A DNA stretch of 64,000 nt from Ctenosaura bakeri (taxonomy: Eukaryota > Chordata > Lepidosauria > Squamata > Iguanidae): NCBI GenBank assembly GCA_948474755.1, contig CAOLHI010001142.1:124001-188000 (forward strand), read 5' to 3'. Shown here piece by piece: positions 42,303-52,243 of the stretch (positions are counted from its first letter, which is position 1; every line of letters begins with the position of its first letter). The notes beneath the pieces are model-generated. The model saw only the letters and a list, made by a program, of their open reading frames with translations. It was not told the DNA's origin and ran no database searches. Both the position numbers and the translations under genes were made by a program.

Positions 42303-43310
42303 TGTGTTGAGCCCTTTTAGAAACCAGCACAACTGCAATACTGAGGGGGAAATCAAGGAAGATTCTTGCTTTGCAAAGGATTTTACTTTTGAAATAGATA
42401 AAGGAATCAATACAACAAAAGATGGAAACAACAGTTTGAGAGATGTATTTTCTTTAAGCCAGCTATTTCAGATAGATCTAGTGCAAATTATGCGGATGTG
42501 TGAAATAAGGGTAGATCTCAGACAAAGGGCTACTCACAGACAAAAATGTGGTGTGTTTCAGTTGTTTGTTTTTAAAATGATTTCCTTCTGTAAAGGATTT
42601 ATTTTAACAATAAGCCAGAGCATTTTTTTTTAAAAAAGGGGGTGCTAGGTGGGAAACTTACAGCCAATAAATGTTGGAGCCAGAAGTAGAGTTAATATGG
42701 CATTTGATGGCTTGATCTGATAGTAGCTTAAGTAGGAGGGACCTTAAAGTTAAGGTCAGACACACTGCATCTCAGGGTCACTTAAATGGGGAACCAATTG
42801 AAGGGATTCCAAGGGAAGGGTGACAAGGTCAGAAAAGCAATCCTGGACAATAATCTTCCTGCGAGAAATTGTAGATTTGACACACGCAGAGCTGCAGTTC
42901 CATAAGGAGCTATGCCAGGATCCTTAAGCTGTGATTCAGCGTCTTGGCATTAAAATAAATAGTTTTGCTTTGAAAAGCCCATCAGCTCCCACAATCTATC
43001 CTAGCACAATTAGCACCAAGACAGATTGTTATCTACCTAAAATGCTTGTGATAGGCTTAGAATGTTGCTTCATGGATTGAATGCAATCCAATTAAATGGA
43101 TAGAGGGCTCACATACTCGTCACTCCTTTAAGTTTAAAGCTGGCATTTGAGACAAAAGAAAAGCACTGGAAATACATTATAGCAGACATTAATGAATGAG
43201 CTGAACTCAATAAGAATTTCTTGTCTGCAATGACCATAAATGCCAATAGAGTGATATGCAACAACACTAGATGTAAGCTTTATATATGCCTTGAACTGGA
43301 AGAATTACCA
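42303..43310. other. Unannotated sequence
   Basis: No element ends. A T/A run lies at 42,623-42,640. The 169-codon frame at 42,124-42,633 begins inside the MITE and has no motif. Confidence 0.4.
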
Positions 43311-43315
43311 CATTT

Positions 43316-43480
43316 GCTGGCATATAATATGCACCTGTGTATAAGATGCACCCCATTTATTCACTGGCAAATAGTATTTGCCGATGCATAAGGCACAGTG
43401 TTGTATGAGATGCACCCCAGTTTCAAACAAGATTTTTTTGGAGAAATAAAAGTGAATCTTACACACTAGCAAATACAGTA
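43316..43480 (+). mobile_element. MITE-like repeat with TTTGCTGGC ends
   Basis: The left end CATTTGCTGGCATATAATATG is answered on the right by TACACACTAGCAAATACAG. Inner blocks (ATAAGATGCACCCC and GAGATGCACCCC) repeat. Worn and non-coding. Confidence 0.45.
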
Positions 43481-43489
43481 AGGGAAACA

Positions 43490-43858
43490 CTAAAGTAAAT
43501 GTAGATGATATAGAACTGGGAGAAGGAGCTAACACATTGGAAGATAGGAACAGAATTCAAAAGGATATTGATAAACTAGAAAACTGGGATGAAATTAATA
43601 AAATGAAATTCAACAGAGCCACATTCAAAATTTTACATTAAGGCCACAAAAAACAAATGTCCAGCTATAGGATAGCAGATATTTGGCTCAGCAGTACTAC
43701 ATCTTGGGATATAGGATGTAGGACCTTGGGATTATTGTTGATGATAAATTGGACATGAAGCAGCAGTGTGTCGCTGCAGCGAACAAGGCAAATGCTATCT
43801 CAGCTTGCATCGATGGAAGCACAGTTTCCAAGCTGAGGGAAGTAATAATCTCACTCTA
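43490..43858 (+). pseudogene. CR1 ORF2 C-terminal region, part 1
   Basis: Bases such as GATATTGATAAACTAGAAAAC, AAAATGAAATTCAACAGAG, GCAGCAGTGTGTCGCTGC and GGGAAGTAATAATCTCACTC follow the CR1 sequence seen at 11,455-11,745. It is cut at a TA by the Tigger-like MITE and continues at 44,244. Confidence 0.75.
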
Positions 43859-44243
43859 AAGTTGGTTCTCCACATTTGCGGGTTTCACTTTTGTGGAGGT
43901 GATTATTCATAGATTATTTGCTGTTTCTTCTGCTACTGTCCTATGCCATATTTAATAGGGACTGCAAACCTAGAGGGATTGTGAATGAGGCTTGTATGTC
44001 TCCATTAAAATAGTGTAGAGCAGCAGTGGAGGCAGTTACAATCCCCACCAGCCACCTGTTTCTGGCTGGTGAAGGCACTCCAACACCTTGAAGGCATCCA
44101 TGGTGGGTTGAATACATGGATCATACTTTTTGTGTGTGTGTTAAACATTTTTTTGGGGGGGGAAGGGGTAGCGTTATTCATGGTTTTTCCACCTTTGCAG
44201 GCACCCTGTGCTCCTAACTTCAATAAATGTACAGGGATGACCA
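43859..44243 (+). mobile_element. Tigger-like MITE inserted in CR1, TA TSD
   Basis: The 385-bp copy of the 38,613 family sits between TA dinucleotides (43,857-43,858 and 44,244-44,245). Removing it leaves the CR1 reading CACTCTATTCTGC, matching the undisturbed CR1 register. Its own ends are worn (AAGTTGGTTCTCCAC, ACAGGGATGACCA). Confidence 0.85.
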
Positions 44244-44400
44244 TATTCTGCACTGGTCAAGCTTCATCTGGACTACTGCATTCAGTTCTGGGTGCCTCAT
44301 CTTAAGAAGGATACAGATGAGTTGGAGTGCAATCAGAGAAGGGCAATGAGGATGATGCGAAATATGGAGAATAAAACACATTAAGAAAGGTTGAAGCAGC
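44244..44400 (+). pseudogene. CR1 ORF2 C-terminal region, part 2
   Basis: TTCTGCACTGGTCAAGC, ATCTGGACTACTGCATTCAG and AAGAAGGATACAGATGAG continue the CR1 from 43,858. The element stops before its usual 3' tail. Confidence 0.72.
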
Positions 44401-44459
44401 TCCATAAGTATCTGCACACATTATAGAAGAATCAACAAGTGGAGGACTTACACATCTCT

Positions 44460-44607
44460 AGTGTATGCTTTTGTGTATAATCCAGAACTGTCATCATCAT
44501 TTACTGAAAACAGCCCTTAAAAAGCCTGGTTTAAAAAGCTTGCTGAATATTTTACAAGGGATTGATATTAGTATTTTGAAGAAATACTGGAGGATCCTTT
44601 TGTATAT
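44460..44607 (+). pseudogene. L1 ORF2 near its C-terminus, part 1
   Basis: The frame reading LLNILQGIDISILKKYWRILLY matches the region shortly before the end of lizard-type L1 ORF2. It is cut by the solo LTR at 44,608. The ATAT duplication explains the junction, and the frame continues at 45,518. Confidence 0.7.
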
Positions 44608-45517
44608 TGTTACTGTAGTTTCTAGTCCGGGCTTGTGGTATATTAGCTATCACATGATATCAATAATTTGGCCTTCTTTACCCCTTCCTCTCCATGTGCT
44701 TGCGAGGCCCTCAGACAAGCGAGGCCCTCAGTACAGGCATGGCCGATAATAGCCGAAACATTCCAAACAAATCCAGGCAGGCCAGAAATAGCCAGACTGC
44801 CGCTTTAGGAGACCTCAAGGCAAATACCACATTATGTACCCACGCTACTTACAAAGGACTTCCTGCCTTGAGCAGGCACCTTGACAAGCCAAATACTCAA
44901 CTATCAAGCACTCTGCGTTTGCATACTGGCTACTCTATTGACAATTCGGTCTTAACTCAATCACGTAAAATACTGACCTTTCGGAGGCTTTGTCTCCAGC
45001 CTGAAACTCATTGTTATCCCTGAGAATGGACCAGCCTGTGGCCACATTTTCCCCTATAAAACCCCCGACTTTGAACGCGTCCTCGGATCGCTCTTGGCTT
45101 CCATCCCGCCTTGCTGTTGCTTCGTTTGGCGAGCTTTCCCCTCAGCTTCTCGTGCTGAGAATCTCCTCTGCTACGGACCTTTTCCCTCAGACTACCCGGG
45201 CTTCAGGACGGGTGTAGTATTTCCCATACAAAAACCTCCTCTTAAAATCCCTCTATCCACCTCCTACCTTTATTTCCATAGATCTCTGTGTGAGTGTGTT
45301 GCATACATGCGTCTGACTGTATATCAATAAAACAACAATTATCATTTACTTCTGTTTGCTCCTTGACTCGGCCTGACCCCGTAGACATTGGGTAAAAGAT
45401 CTCGCTCCGTTGTCCTGCCTCTCGTAGTGCCAGCTTGTGCTCTTTGCTAATTCCCAACTTTGTAATTTGGAGCGCACTTAGGTGTCCCTCACGGGACCCC
45501 CAGAAATCAGGGTAACA
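44608..45517 (+). mobile_element. Solo LTR, 910 bp, ATAT TSD, inside L1
   Basis: It starts TGTTACTG and ends CAGGGTAACA, with exact ATAT on both sides (44,604-44,607 and 45,518-45,521). TATAAA at 45,055-45,060 and AATAAA at 45,326-45,331 give the usual U3-R-U5 order: about 450 bp U3, 270 bp R and 190 bp U5. A second copy of the family is at 52,244-53,152, with its own different TSD, so the two are not the ends of one provirus. A 4-bp duplication is common for gammaretrovirus-like elements. No internal gene is present. Confidence 0.9.
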
Positions 45518-46081
45518 ATATGGTAACATCAGCTCGAATTGAATATGCTAAAATGTGGAAAAACGAAGGGATTCCCAAGACAGAGCAATGGTTGAACAAC
45601 TTATTAGAAACAAAAATGGCAGATATTCTGATGCAAAGATTAGAAGGGCAGACAAATGACAAAGTTAATAATGAATGGCAGCCCCTCCACAACTATTTAA
45701 AAAAATATAAAATCAATAATTAATACCTAGTGGTTACCGTAATTTATGAGGTAGGAAATGGGAATTTAAACAAAGAGGGTAACACTTAAATAAAACTGAT
45801 TAAAATATATAAGCAATACTAAGTAATGATTCAGATAATGTCAAATACAAAAATATATATTCGTATGTATGTATCAGGAGCAAAAAATAGAAACAGAAAA
45901 TATTTTTGGTTTTAGAAGTATGATTATATTATACTTGGAAATAATCAATCATCCTATGTAGAGATAGAGGAAGAATAAGAAGATACTTCAGATTATATTA
46001 TTGCTTTTATAAACAGTATTATGTTTATTGATATGTATTTTATTTGATATAACTTTAATAAAAAATATATTTTTTAAAAAG
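45518..46081 (+). pseudogene. L1 ORF2 C-terminus and 3' UTR, part 2
   Basis: Right after the LTR the frame (to 45,723) reads VTSARIEYAKMWKNEGIP, then EQWLNNLLETKMADIL. This is the very end of lizard-type L1 ORF2, with a normal stop. About 350 bp of AT-rich UTR follow and end in AATAAAAAATATATTTTTTAAAAAG at 46,081, an A-rich tail. Confidence 0.8.
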
Positions 46082-46351
46082 CCTGTTTAGTAATAGTAAC
46101 GAGGAAACCACTGATCTCATATTGAGGCCAAATTCAAAGGTCATGAATTTCAAATTTATACAAGTCTTTTTGCTCTTTGTTTGGAACAACAGACTGTACC
46201 TAACATCCACCCCACTGTGTTACTTATTTTATTTATTAAATAAATTTTTCTTGTAGTCATCCATATTGGCTTCACCTTACCTAACCTTACTGAGAACGTT
46301 TAGTTGGCAGTCCTAAAGACATATCATAATGAGGAAGATGCAGACGCCTTG

Positions 46352-46440
46352 AGGCCCCTCCCTAAACTGCAAATTCCAGGATTCCACAGGATGTTGAAAG
46401 TGGAATAATAGCGCTATAACAGTCTAGTGCAGCAATGGCC
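46352..46440 (+). mobile_element. Right half of a GGCC-palindrome MITE
   Basis: From GGCCCCTCCCTAAACTGC through GAAAGTGGAATAATAGCGC to AGTGCAGCAATGGCC. The left half is absent, which could reflect loss of one hairpin arm. Confidence 0.8.
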
Positions 46441-46784
46441 ACAGTTAAGGCTGAGGTGGAAATCTATTGCTTTACAGGAAAACACTGATTATTTTCAGAT
46501 ATCATAATCAACACTCTCATGCGTGCTCCTCTGGCTTCAAAAAGGCCTAGTCACAAGTAAGTGGAAATAGGATTGCAACCTTTAAAAATCCTTAATTCGG
46601 GTAGAATTATGATCTAAATGCAAAACTATTCGATTACAGAATGCAGTGCCATGTCAAACTGAAGGAACAGTTAACTCTAAATTCTAAACTGAATTCTTAA
46701 AATAATAAATATTTCAATTATATATCAATAATGAGGCACTTGGCTGAAGAGAGCTTAGTGAAGCTGCTTTTTGACCACAATTCC

Positions 46785-46922
46785 CAGAACTCATCTGACG
46801 AAGCAGACTTAAGTCTTTGATAGCTTATGCTACCGACTTCTTTCTTCATGTTGGTCTCAAAGGTGCTACCAAATCCTTTTGCATACTGACCCAGACTAAC
46901 ACAGCTATGCCTTTGAATTCCG
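46785..46922 (+). repeat. Dispersed repeat tail with hammerhead-like core
   Basis: CTGACGA (46,795-46,801) is followed by a perfect short stem AGACTT/AAGTCT (46,805-46,816) and TTGATAGCTTATGC, then GGTGCTACCAAATCC and CAGACTAACACAGCTATGCC. The same tail occurs in part at 32,410 and 38,490. The order CUGAYGA, stem, GAAA-like recalls a hammerhead ribozyme. The GAAA box is mutated here. Confidence 0.5.
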
Positions 46923-47090
46923 TGTTATGCAACTTTACATATGGCGGGCCATTATCCTAAGAGATGGGGGCACTGAAGTCCCCCCACAATGCCAGTGTGT
47001 CCTTAGAATTTGTGGGAATTATAGCTCAAAGGAGGCCTGTGAGAGGAGGGTAATGGCAAGATCTTTTCACTGATGTATACCAGTACTAAC

Positions 47091-47700
47091 TGTAGAGAGG
47101 ACTCCAGTTTAAAGTCAAGCAAAGCATTTTATTTTGATTGACAAACACACAAGAAATCAAACACTCTCAAGAACCATACAAGGCTGTCAGAAAGTGAGGC
47201 AAGAAAGGTTGGATAGAAAGAGATGAGGGGTGAAGAGGGTGATAGTTACCAGTTCTGAAGAAGAAGATTGAAGCGGAGCAGCTCAGATAGCATCTGAGGG
47301 TAGCACAGAAGAACAGCAGTCTGGGCATATATCCAATGTACTCTGTTCAATGTACTACAAATGGCTAAGGTTAAAGCTATAGTTTATATACCGTATTTCA
47401 TACTCTGAAAGGGGTGCGTAGACAAAGCTGTAATGGCTTTCCCACAGAACTGACAGAGGAGTCTGGAATGGGCTTATTTCCTTACTCCAGAGTGACAAAA
47501 CACTGATGGGAGTCATGACAGTCTCTTTTGGGCTGGGAGTGGGGTATAGGGAAGATTTCTGTAGGGTAAGAAGAAAGGATGATCTCTGATTGCTTCACCT
47601 GGGTAATTCACTCTCCATTGTATTTGAGAGTGCACAGAGCCTGAGGTGTTGAAAGGATTAACATAAACGCACTAGTGTCAGAGTCCTCCACTGAATCCTC
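47091..47700 (-). mobile_element. Possible LTR-like segment, minus strand
   Basis: On the minus strand there is a TATATAAAC-type box (complement near 47,383) and an AATAAAAT signal (complement near 47,127), spaced as in the other LTRs. The inner inverted pair GAGGACTC and GAGTCCTC lies near both ends. The termini and target duplication could not be defined. Confidence 0.3.
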
Positions 47701-47824
47701 TCTGAACTTATGACCTGACCACGTTTTAGGTCAGCATGCCCTCGATCATGTTTTCTTTCAGCCATAAATGTGTCCAGTTATGAAAACAGCACATCCTGCA
47801 GGATAGGGGGTGTAGGGTATGCTA

Positions 47825-48046
47825 ACAGGACCCTTGGTATCCACTAGGTTTTGGTTCAAGGACACCCTGTGGATACCAAAATTTGTGGATGCTCAAGTCC
47901 CATAACATACAATGATGTAGTAAAATGACATCCCTTACATAAAACAGCTAAATCAAAGTTTGCTTTTTGGATTTTTTTTGAATATTTTCAAGCCATGATT
48001 GGTTGAATGCATAGGTACAAAATCCATGGATATGGAGAGCTGACTG
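47825..48046 (+). mobile_element. Tigger-like MITE, different subfamily
   Basis: The left end CAGGACCCTTGGTATCCAC and the right part ATCCATGGATATGGAGAGC end in TGACTG, flanked by TA. The interior has GATACCAAAATTTGTGGATG and CATGATTGGTTGAATGC. These patterns belong to Tigger-type elements. Confidence 0.7.
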
Positions 48047-48089
48047 TATACTGTACTTAGTTACACATCAGAGATGGTAAGAAACCCTA

Positions 48090-48245
48090 TAAGTGAATTT
48101 GCATAGATGCCTAACACGACACTGATCAGAGTGGCTGATCTGTAATGGTGCCTGATTTCCATCGGGACTGATGTGATGTGCACTGGTCCCATTGTGCAAT
48201 GGTCACTTTGCTAGCTCTGTTTTGTAGTAAGTGTAAAAGCAGACG
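48090..48245 (+). repeat. Dispersed repeat shared with 22,610-22,790
   Basis: It shares TGGTGCCTGAT, ATTGTGCAATGGTCAC-like and TTGCTAGCTCTG-like blocks with the earlier copy. Family not recognised. Confidence 0.45.
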
Positions 48246-48259
48246 TCCACCAAATATGG

Positions 48260-49417
48260 CCATTACGGAAGAGTCTAGTTCTAGTTCCTGCAGACATAGG
48301 TCCACTGACAAAGATATAACTCCTCAACAGGAATCTGGCATACATTTTAAAAAATAAATCTTTATTACAAAGACACAATACTAATTCCTCTGCAAGTTAA
48401 AATAAAGTGAATGCACAAAGCACAATTATAATGAGTTATTAGAATACGGTCTTTTTCTTTTGTAGATGTAGACAGCTTCCACTATGTCATCAAGAGTTCA
48501 TCTCAGCAGAAACACTAATGAAATGCTCTTTGCAGTTATAGATGTGGGTATAAGAAAATTAAACAGCTGATTCTTGATTTGCATCAGATGATACAGAAAC
48601 ATTATATGTGTTGATAAGCACTTATTGACACAAGTACTAGTGTTGGCAGTGATCCTAAAGCGCTTTCCTTCGTGATCACTTATTTTGATGTGTTTGCTCA
48701 TTTAAGGGTTTACATTTATCAGCCAAAGACATGTAATCAGGTTTTACAGAGACAGTACAGTGGAGGAAGGAAGAAATCGGTTTTGGAGTAATATGGTGCT
48801 CTTTTTCTGAAGTGAGAGCAAAATATTTCAAATTAAATGTCTCAGTTGTAAAATTAAAACAGAAAAATATGTCTCATTGTGTCTCCTTATCCTCTATGTG
48901 ATTCATTTCTTCCATAGATTATAATCACTCTTGCCCCATCTAATATATTTCCTTCATTTTCCTTTTGCATAAGACAATATTTCTTCCAGAAACATGTAGA
49001 TTCCATTCTCTAGGATTTTATAGATATGCAGCTTGGATGGCCCTCATTCCCCTTGCAGAGACTGCAATCTTTTAAGGCCAAACAAGAAGCAGTGTTAGAT
49101 CTGTGAGACTGCATTTGATGTTCTTATGTTTTTTAACCCCCTTCTAAATAACATTGCAGCAGGAGAGTCAGTATTAGAACTGTAGTGAGGACTGTTAGGC
49201 TGTTTCCGCATGACATCACCATACTACCATAGCAGCGGGTTGTTTCTGTGTCAGGAGCCACGCTATTGCACACCATCATTGCTATCCAGTTGCTATCCTG
49301 TTCTCAAGCGTTGCCAACCCCTCTTTCTATTTCCAGAAAAATCCATTAAGCACCTCCTATAGCGCTTCAATCCTGTCAGCTGGCTCAGTGTGGTACGGCT
49401 ATAGTGCTTGATAGTGC
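48260..49417. other. Unannotated sequence
   Basis: From 49,198 a GGCTGTTTCCGCATG motif resembles the end of the GGCC family, and AATGGCC near 50,200 could be a partner. The match is too weak to call an element. The rest shows nothing. Confidence 0.3.
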
Positions 49418-49461
49418 TTCCATGTAGAGGAGGGAGTGGGCCATGTAGAGGAGGGAGTGGG
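49418..49461 (+). repeat. Short tandem duplication
   Basis: CCATGTAGAGGAGGGAGTGGG occurs twice in a row at the 5' border of the CR1 tail. Confidence 0.85.
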
Positions 49462-49755
49462 CTTGTTTTCTGCTGCTCCAGAGACCAGGACAAGGAGTAA
49501 TGGATTCAAGCTGCAGGAAAGGAGATTCCACCTGAACCTCAGGAAGAACTTCCTGACAGTCAGGGCTGTCCAGCAGTGGAATATGCTGCCTTGGAGTGGA
49601 GTCTGGAGTGGAGTCTCCTTCTTTGGAGGTTTTTAAGCAGAGGCTGGATGGCCATCTGTCAGGAGTGCTTTGAGGGTGTTCCTGCATGGCAGGGGGTTGG
49701 ACTGGACGGCCCCTGTGGTCTCTTCCAACTCTACATTTCTATGATTCTATGATTC
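49440..49755 (+). mobile_element. CR1 LINE 3' end
   Basis: It runs from TTTCTGCTGCTCCAGAGACC through CTCAGGAAGAACTTCCTGAC and GGCAGGGGGTTGGACTGGAC to the tail TTCTATGATTCTATGATTCC, the usual CR1 octamer-type tail. It is shorter and less diverged than the copy at 11,455. No coding part beyond the last residues. Confidence 0.88.
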
Positions 49756-50771
49756 CAGTCATCACAAATCCAGCAATGGGTGGACTGTGGGTATGCCCAG
49801 GCTGTCCCTCCCTCAGTGACTCCCATGGCATAGTAACTTTGGAATCTATCACCTCTTTGTGTTTGTTTTAAAGTTCTCCTTTGAGTTAAAATGGTTTTTT
49901 TTTTAAATACAATTTTAGGCATTATGGCATGAAAATGCAATGGTGTACTACTGTGTTTAGAAAGAAAAACAAAACAACCCCTTACCAATCAGAGGCAGTG
50001 GGGAGGGGAGGGGAGGTGGGGACAGGGAGTGGCCACAGACATTGTGGTGCAGAAGAAACACCAGTGGCATTACCGCTAGTTATCCGCTGAAGGCAGAAGG
50101 GTGTGGAAAATAGCGTTCCTAACCCGATGGCATCGTGCAAATGGTAATGCCACAATTGTAACGCTATATTGCGCTAATGACTTCTAGTGTAAAAATGGCC
50201 TCAGTCTTGTCCCCTTTCTGTGGTACAAATGAAAATTGCCCTCCTCCCAAATTACTGTATATACTCTGTTGCAAAAACAGGAAAAATTAAAAACTCCCAC
50301 TGTGAAAAACATCAAAGCTTCCCGCTCCATGCCTGCTCTTATGGAGTAAAGTAAAGCAACACTGCTGAAGTCAAACTGGTAAATAACTACGTTTATTGTA
50401 AAAACTCCATTTTAAACTACCTAAGTAACAGAAGAAAAATACATTCTGCCTAGCATTTTGGCAAGTCAGTGACAGAGAGCAAAGACAGAGAAAGCCTTTT
50501 ACACAAGGCTTGAGGTTATATGGTAAGCTGTAACAACGTGGACCTACGACAGCGAGCATGAATAACAAGTTCATAGCCATAACATGTCATGTAGCAAAAC
50601 ACATATGATAGCGCAGCTGTGTGCCAGTTCCGGACAAGCTGATAACAGAATACAAAACGCTGAGGGAAACATTCCCATGGAACTGGCCAGCCACAACAAC
50701 AGTTTGAAACAGTTTGCTTTCTCACACACACACACACAAAGGGTTGTGAGAATTTTGTGGAGCAAGGAGTC
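49756..50771. other. Unannotated sequence
   Basis: A GGGGAGGGGAGGGGAGG run lies at 49,998-50,016, and CA repeats at 50,725-50,738. The minus-strand 156-codon frame at 50,571-51,041 crosses into the neighbouring element and has no motif. Confidence 0.4.
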
Positions 50772-51596
50772 CACTATATACTCATATAATGCAACATACT
50801 TATGTATAAGTCTAAAAATTTTAGCCAAAAGACAGACCCAGAAAACCTGCGTTAACTTATCCACAGGCCAATGTAAATACACTGTCTTAACTCTTATCAA
50901 AAAAGGAACCATCTCCTTCTCCGAGTATGGTGGTAAAAGGTAAGAGCTTAGTCCATTCTGGGAGAACCTAAAAGAAGCATCAATTCCCCCTGCTGTCGTG
51001 GTGCTCCTTTGAGGGGAAGTGTCATTTTCCCACACAGGCATTTAAAAAGACCAGGCGTGGAGCTGCAGCAGAGAAAGTACAGGAGATCTGTATTTCTTTT
51101 AAGTTCTCGTTGCACAAACTAAGCTCTCACCTTTCACCACTCTACTCAGGCCATTTCCGCACAAGTCTGTTATAGTGCGATGATTCCACTTTCAACCTCC
51201 TATGGAATCCTGGGGTTTGCAGTTTCGGGAGGGGCCGGATGGCCCTTCCCGAAAGTGCAAACCCCAGGATTCCATAGGAGGTTGAAAGTGGAATCATCGC
51301 GCTATAACAGACTCGTGCGGAAATGGCCTTAGAGAAGGGGATGGCTCCTCTTTAGATAAAAGTTAATTTTGTATCCTGACTTTATCAAAAAAGGAACCAT
51401 CCCCTCCTCTGAGCAGAGTGGTGAAAGGTGTCTTTGCCCAGGTGGAAAAATGGCAGCGATGGCAGTCAGGGTGGCCTCTCCCTCTCCACAGAATGACCCT
51501 ACGCTTATCCACAGGTCATATCAAAATCCATAATCATGGCCCTCAAATTTGCCCTCAACTCATACAAGAGGTCAACTTATACAGAAATATGTACAG
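50772..51596 (+). mobile_element. Mariner-like element, TA ends, with nested MITE
   Basis: The left end ACTATATACTCATATAATGC and the right end GTCAACTTATACAGAAATATG with GTACAG followed by TA match the termini at 14,029-14,626. Two inner blocks around TATCAAAAAAGGAACCATC (50,893 and 51,383) are direct repeats. The MITE at 51,149-51,328 is inserted between them. No transposase. Confidence 0.6.
51149..51328 (+). mobile_element. GGCC-palindrome MITE, near-perfect hairpin, nested
   Basis: 180 bp with ends GGCCATTTCCGCACAAG and CTCGTGCGGAAATGGCC. The arms are almost exact complements with a loop near GGAT. The flanking triplets are TCA and TTA. It interrupts the mariner-like element, so it is younger than that copy. 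Confidence 0.9.
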
Positions 51597-51598
51597 TA

Positions 51599-52239
51599 GA
51601 ATGGAAAACCTCAGATCTAGTCTTGAGTCTCCAGTTTTCATGGGTCATGTCCAAATAGGAAACAAAAGTGCACATTCAATTTTGATCAGTTCCGCTCTGG
51701 GAAAGACAAAATGGTTATGTGCCAATCTCCAGCTCACTTTGTAGAGCAGCAGCACGCTCCAGTTTGCAAGGATTAATTGATCTGTTGCTGCCACTTGCGA
51801 GGAGTCTCCAAGGGATATATCTATTTACTTAACTTCTTTCTTTCCTCCAAGTTGTTGTGGAACTATACTCAGTTTCTGCTCTGCTCTGCAGCTACCTTCT
51901 GGCAAGTAGGCTAGATTAAATTATTCTCATCCTGAGTCCCTAAATAGGTGAGAAGGAATAATCCCCTCATTTCACTTTGATCCAGAGACAGCCCCTTTAG
52001 CTAAGATTTCTGCTTTAATTTCCAAACAGGAAAATATGTTTTCTGTGTGTGGATTTGAATGAGAAGTAGTGATGCATAATTCTGAATAACATCACCTTCA
52101 ACACTCACCAGAACTCAGATTTTCACTTGTAGGTCTGGGATGATCCTGAACTTCCAACTCTAAAACCCTAAACCTAGGAAGCAAGCTTTTATTACTCACA
52201 GTCAAAGCTGGTGGCCGGCATGGTTGAATCTTGCACGCT
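51599..52239. other. Unannotated sequence
   Basis: No element recognised. Confidence 0.4.
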
Positions 52240-52243
52240 CTTA

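Noticed and set aside
43305..43480. CRISPR-like short repeats
   Set aside because: The repeated ATGCACCCC words are part of a worn inverted-repeat element. There are no regular spacers, and the organism is a vertebrate.
49198..50204. A 1-kb element with GGCTGTTTCCGCA and AATGGCC ends around a CR1 tail
   Set aside because: Only the first dozen bases of the ends agree, flanking triplets differ (TTA and TCA), and the interior arms do not pair.
50571..51041. 156-codon minus-strand frame
   Set aside because: It crosses from unannotated DNA into a mariner-like element and encodes a cysteine- and leucine-rich stretch with a (CV)n repeat from CA repeats. No gene support.
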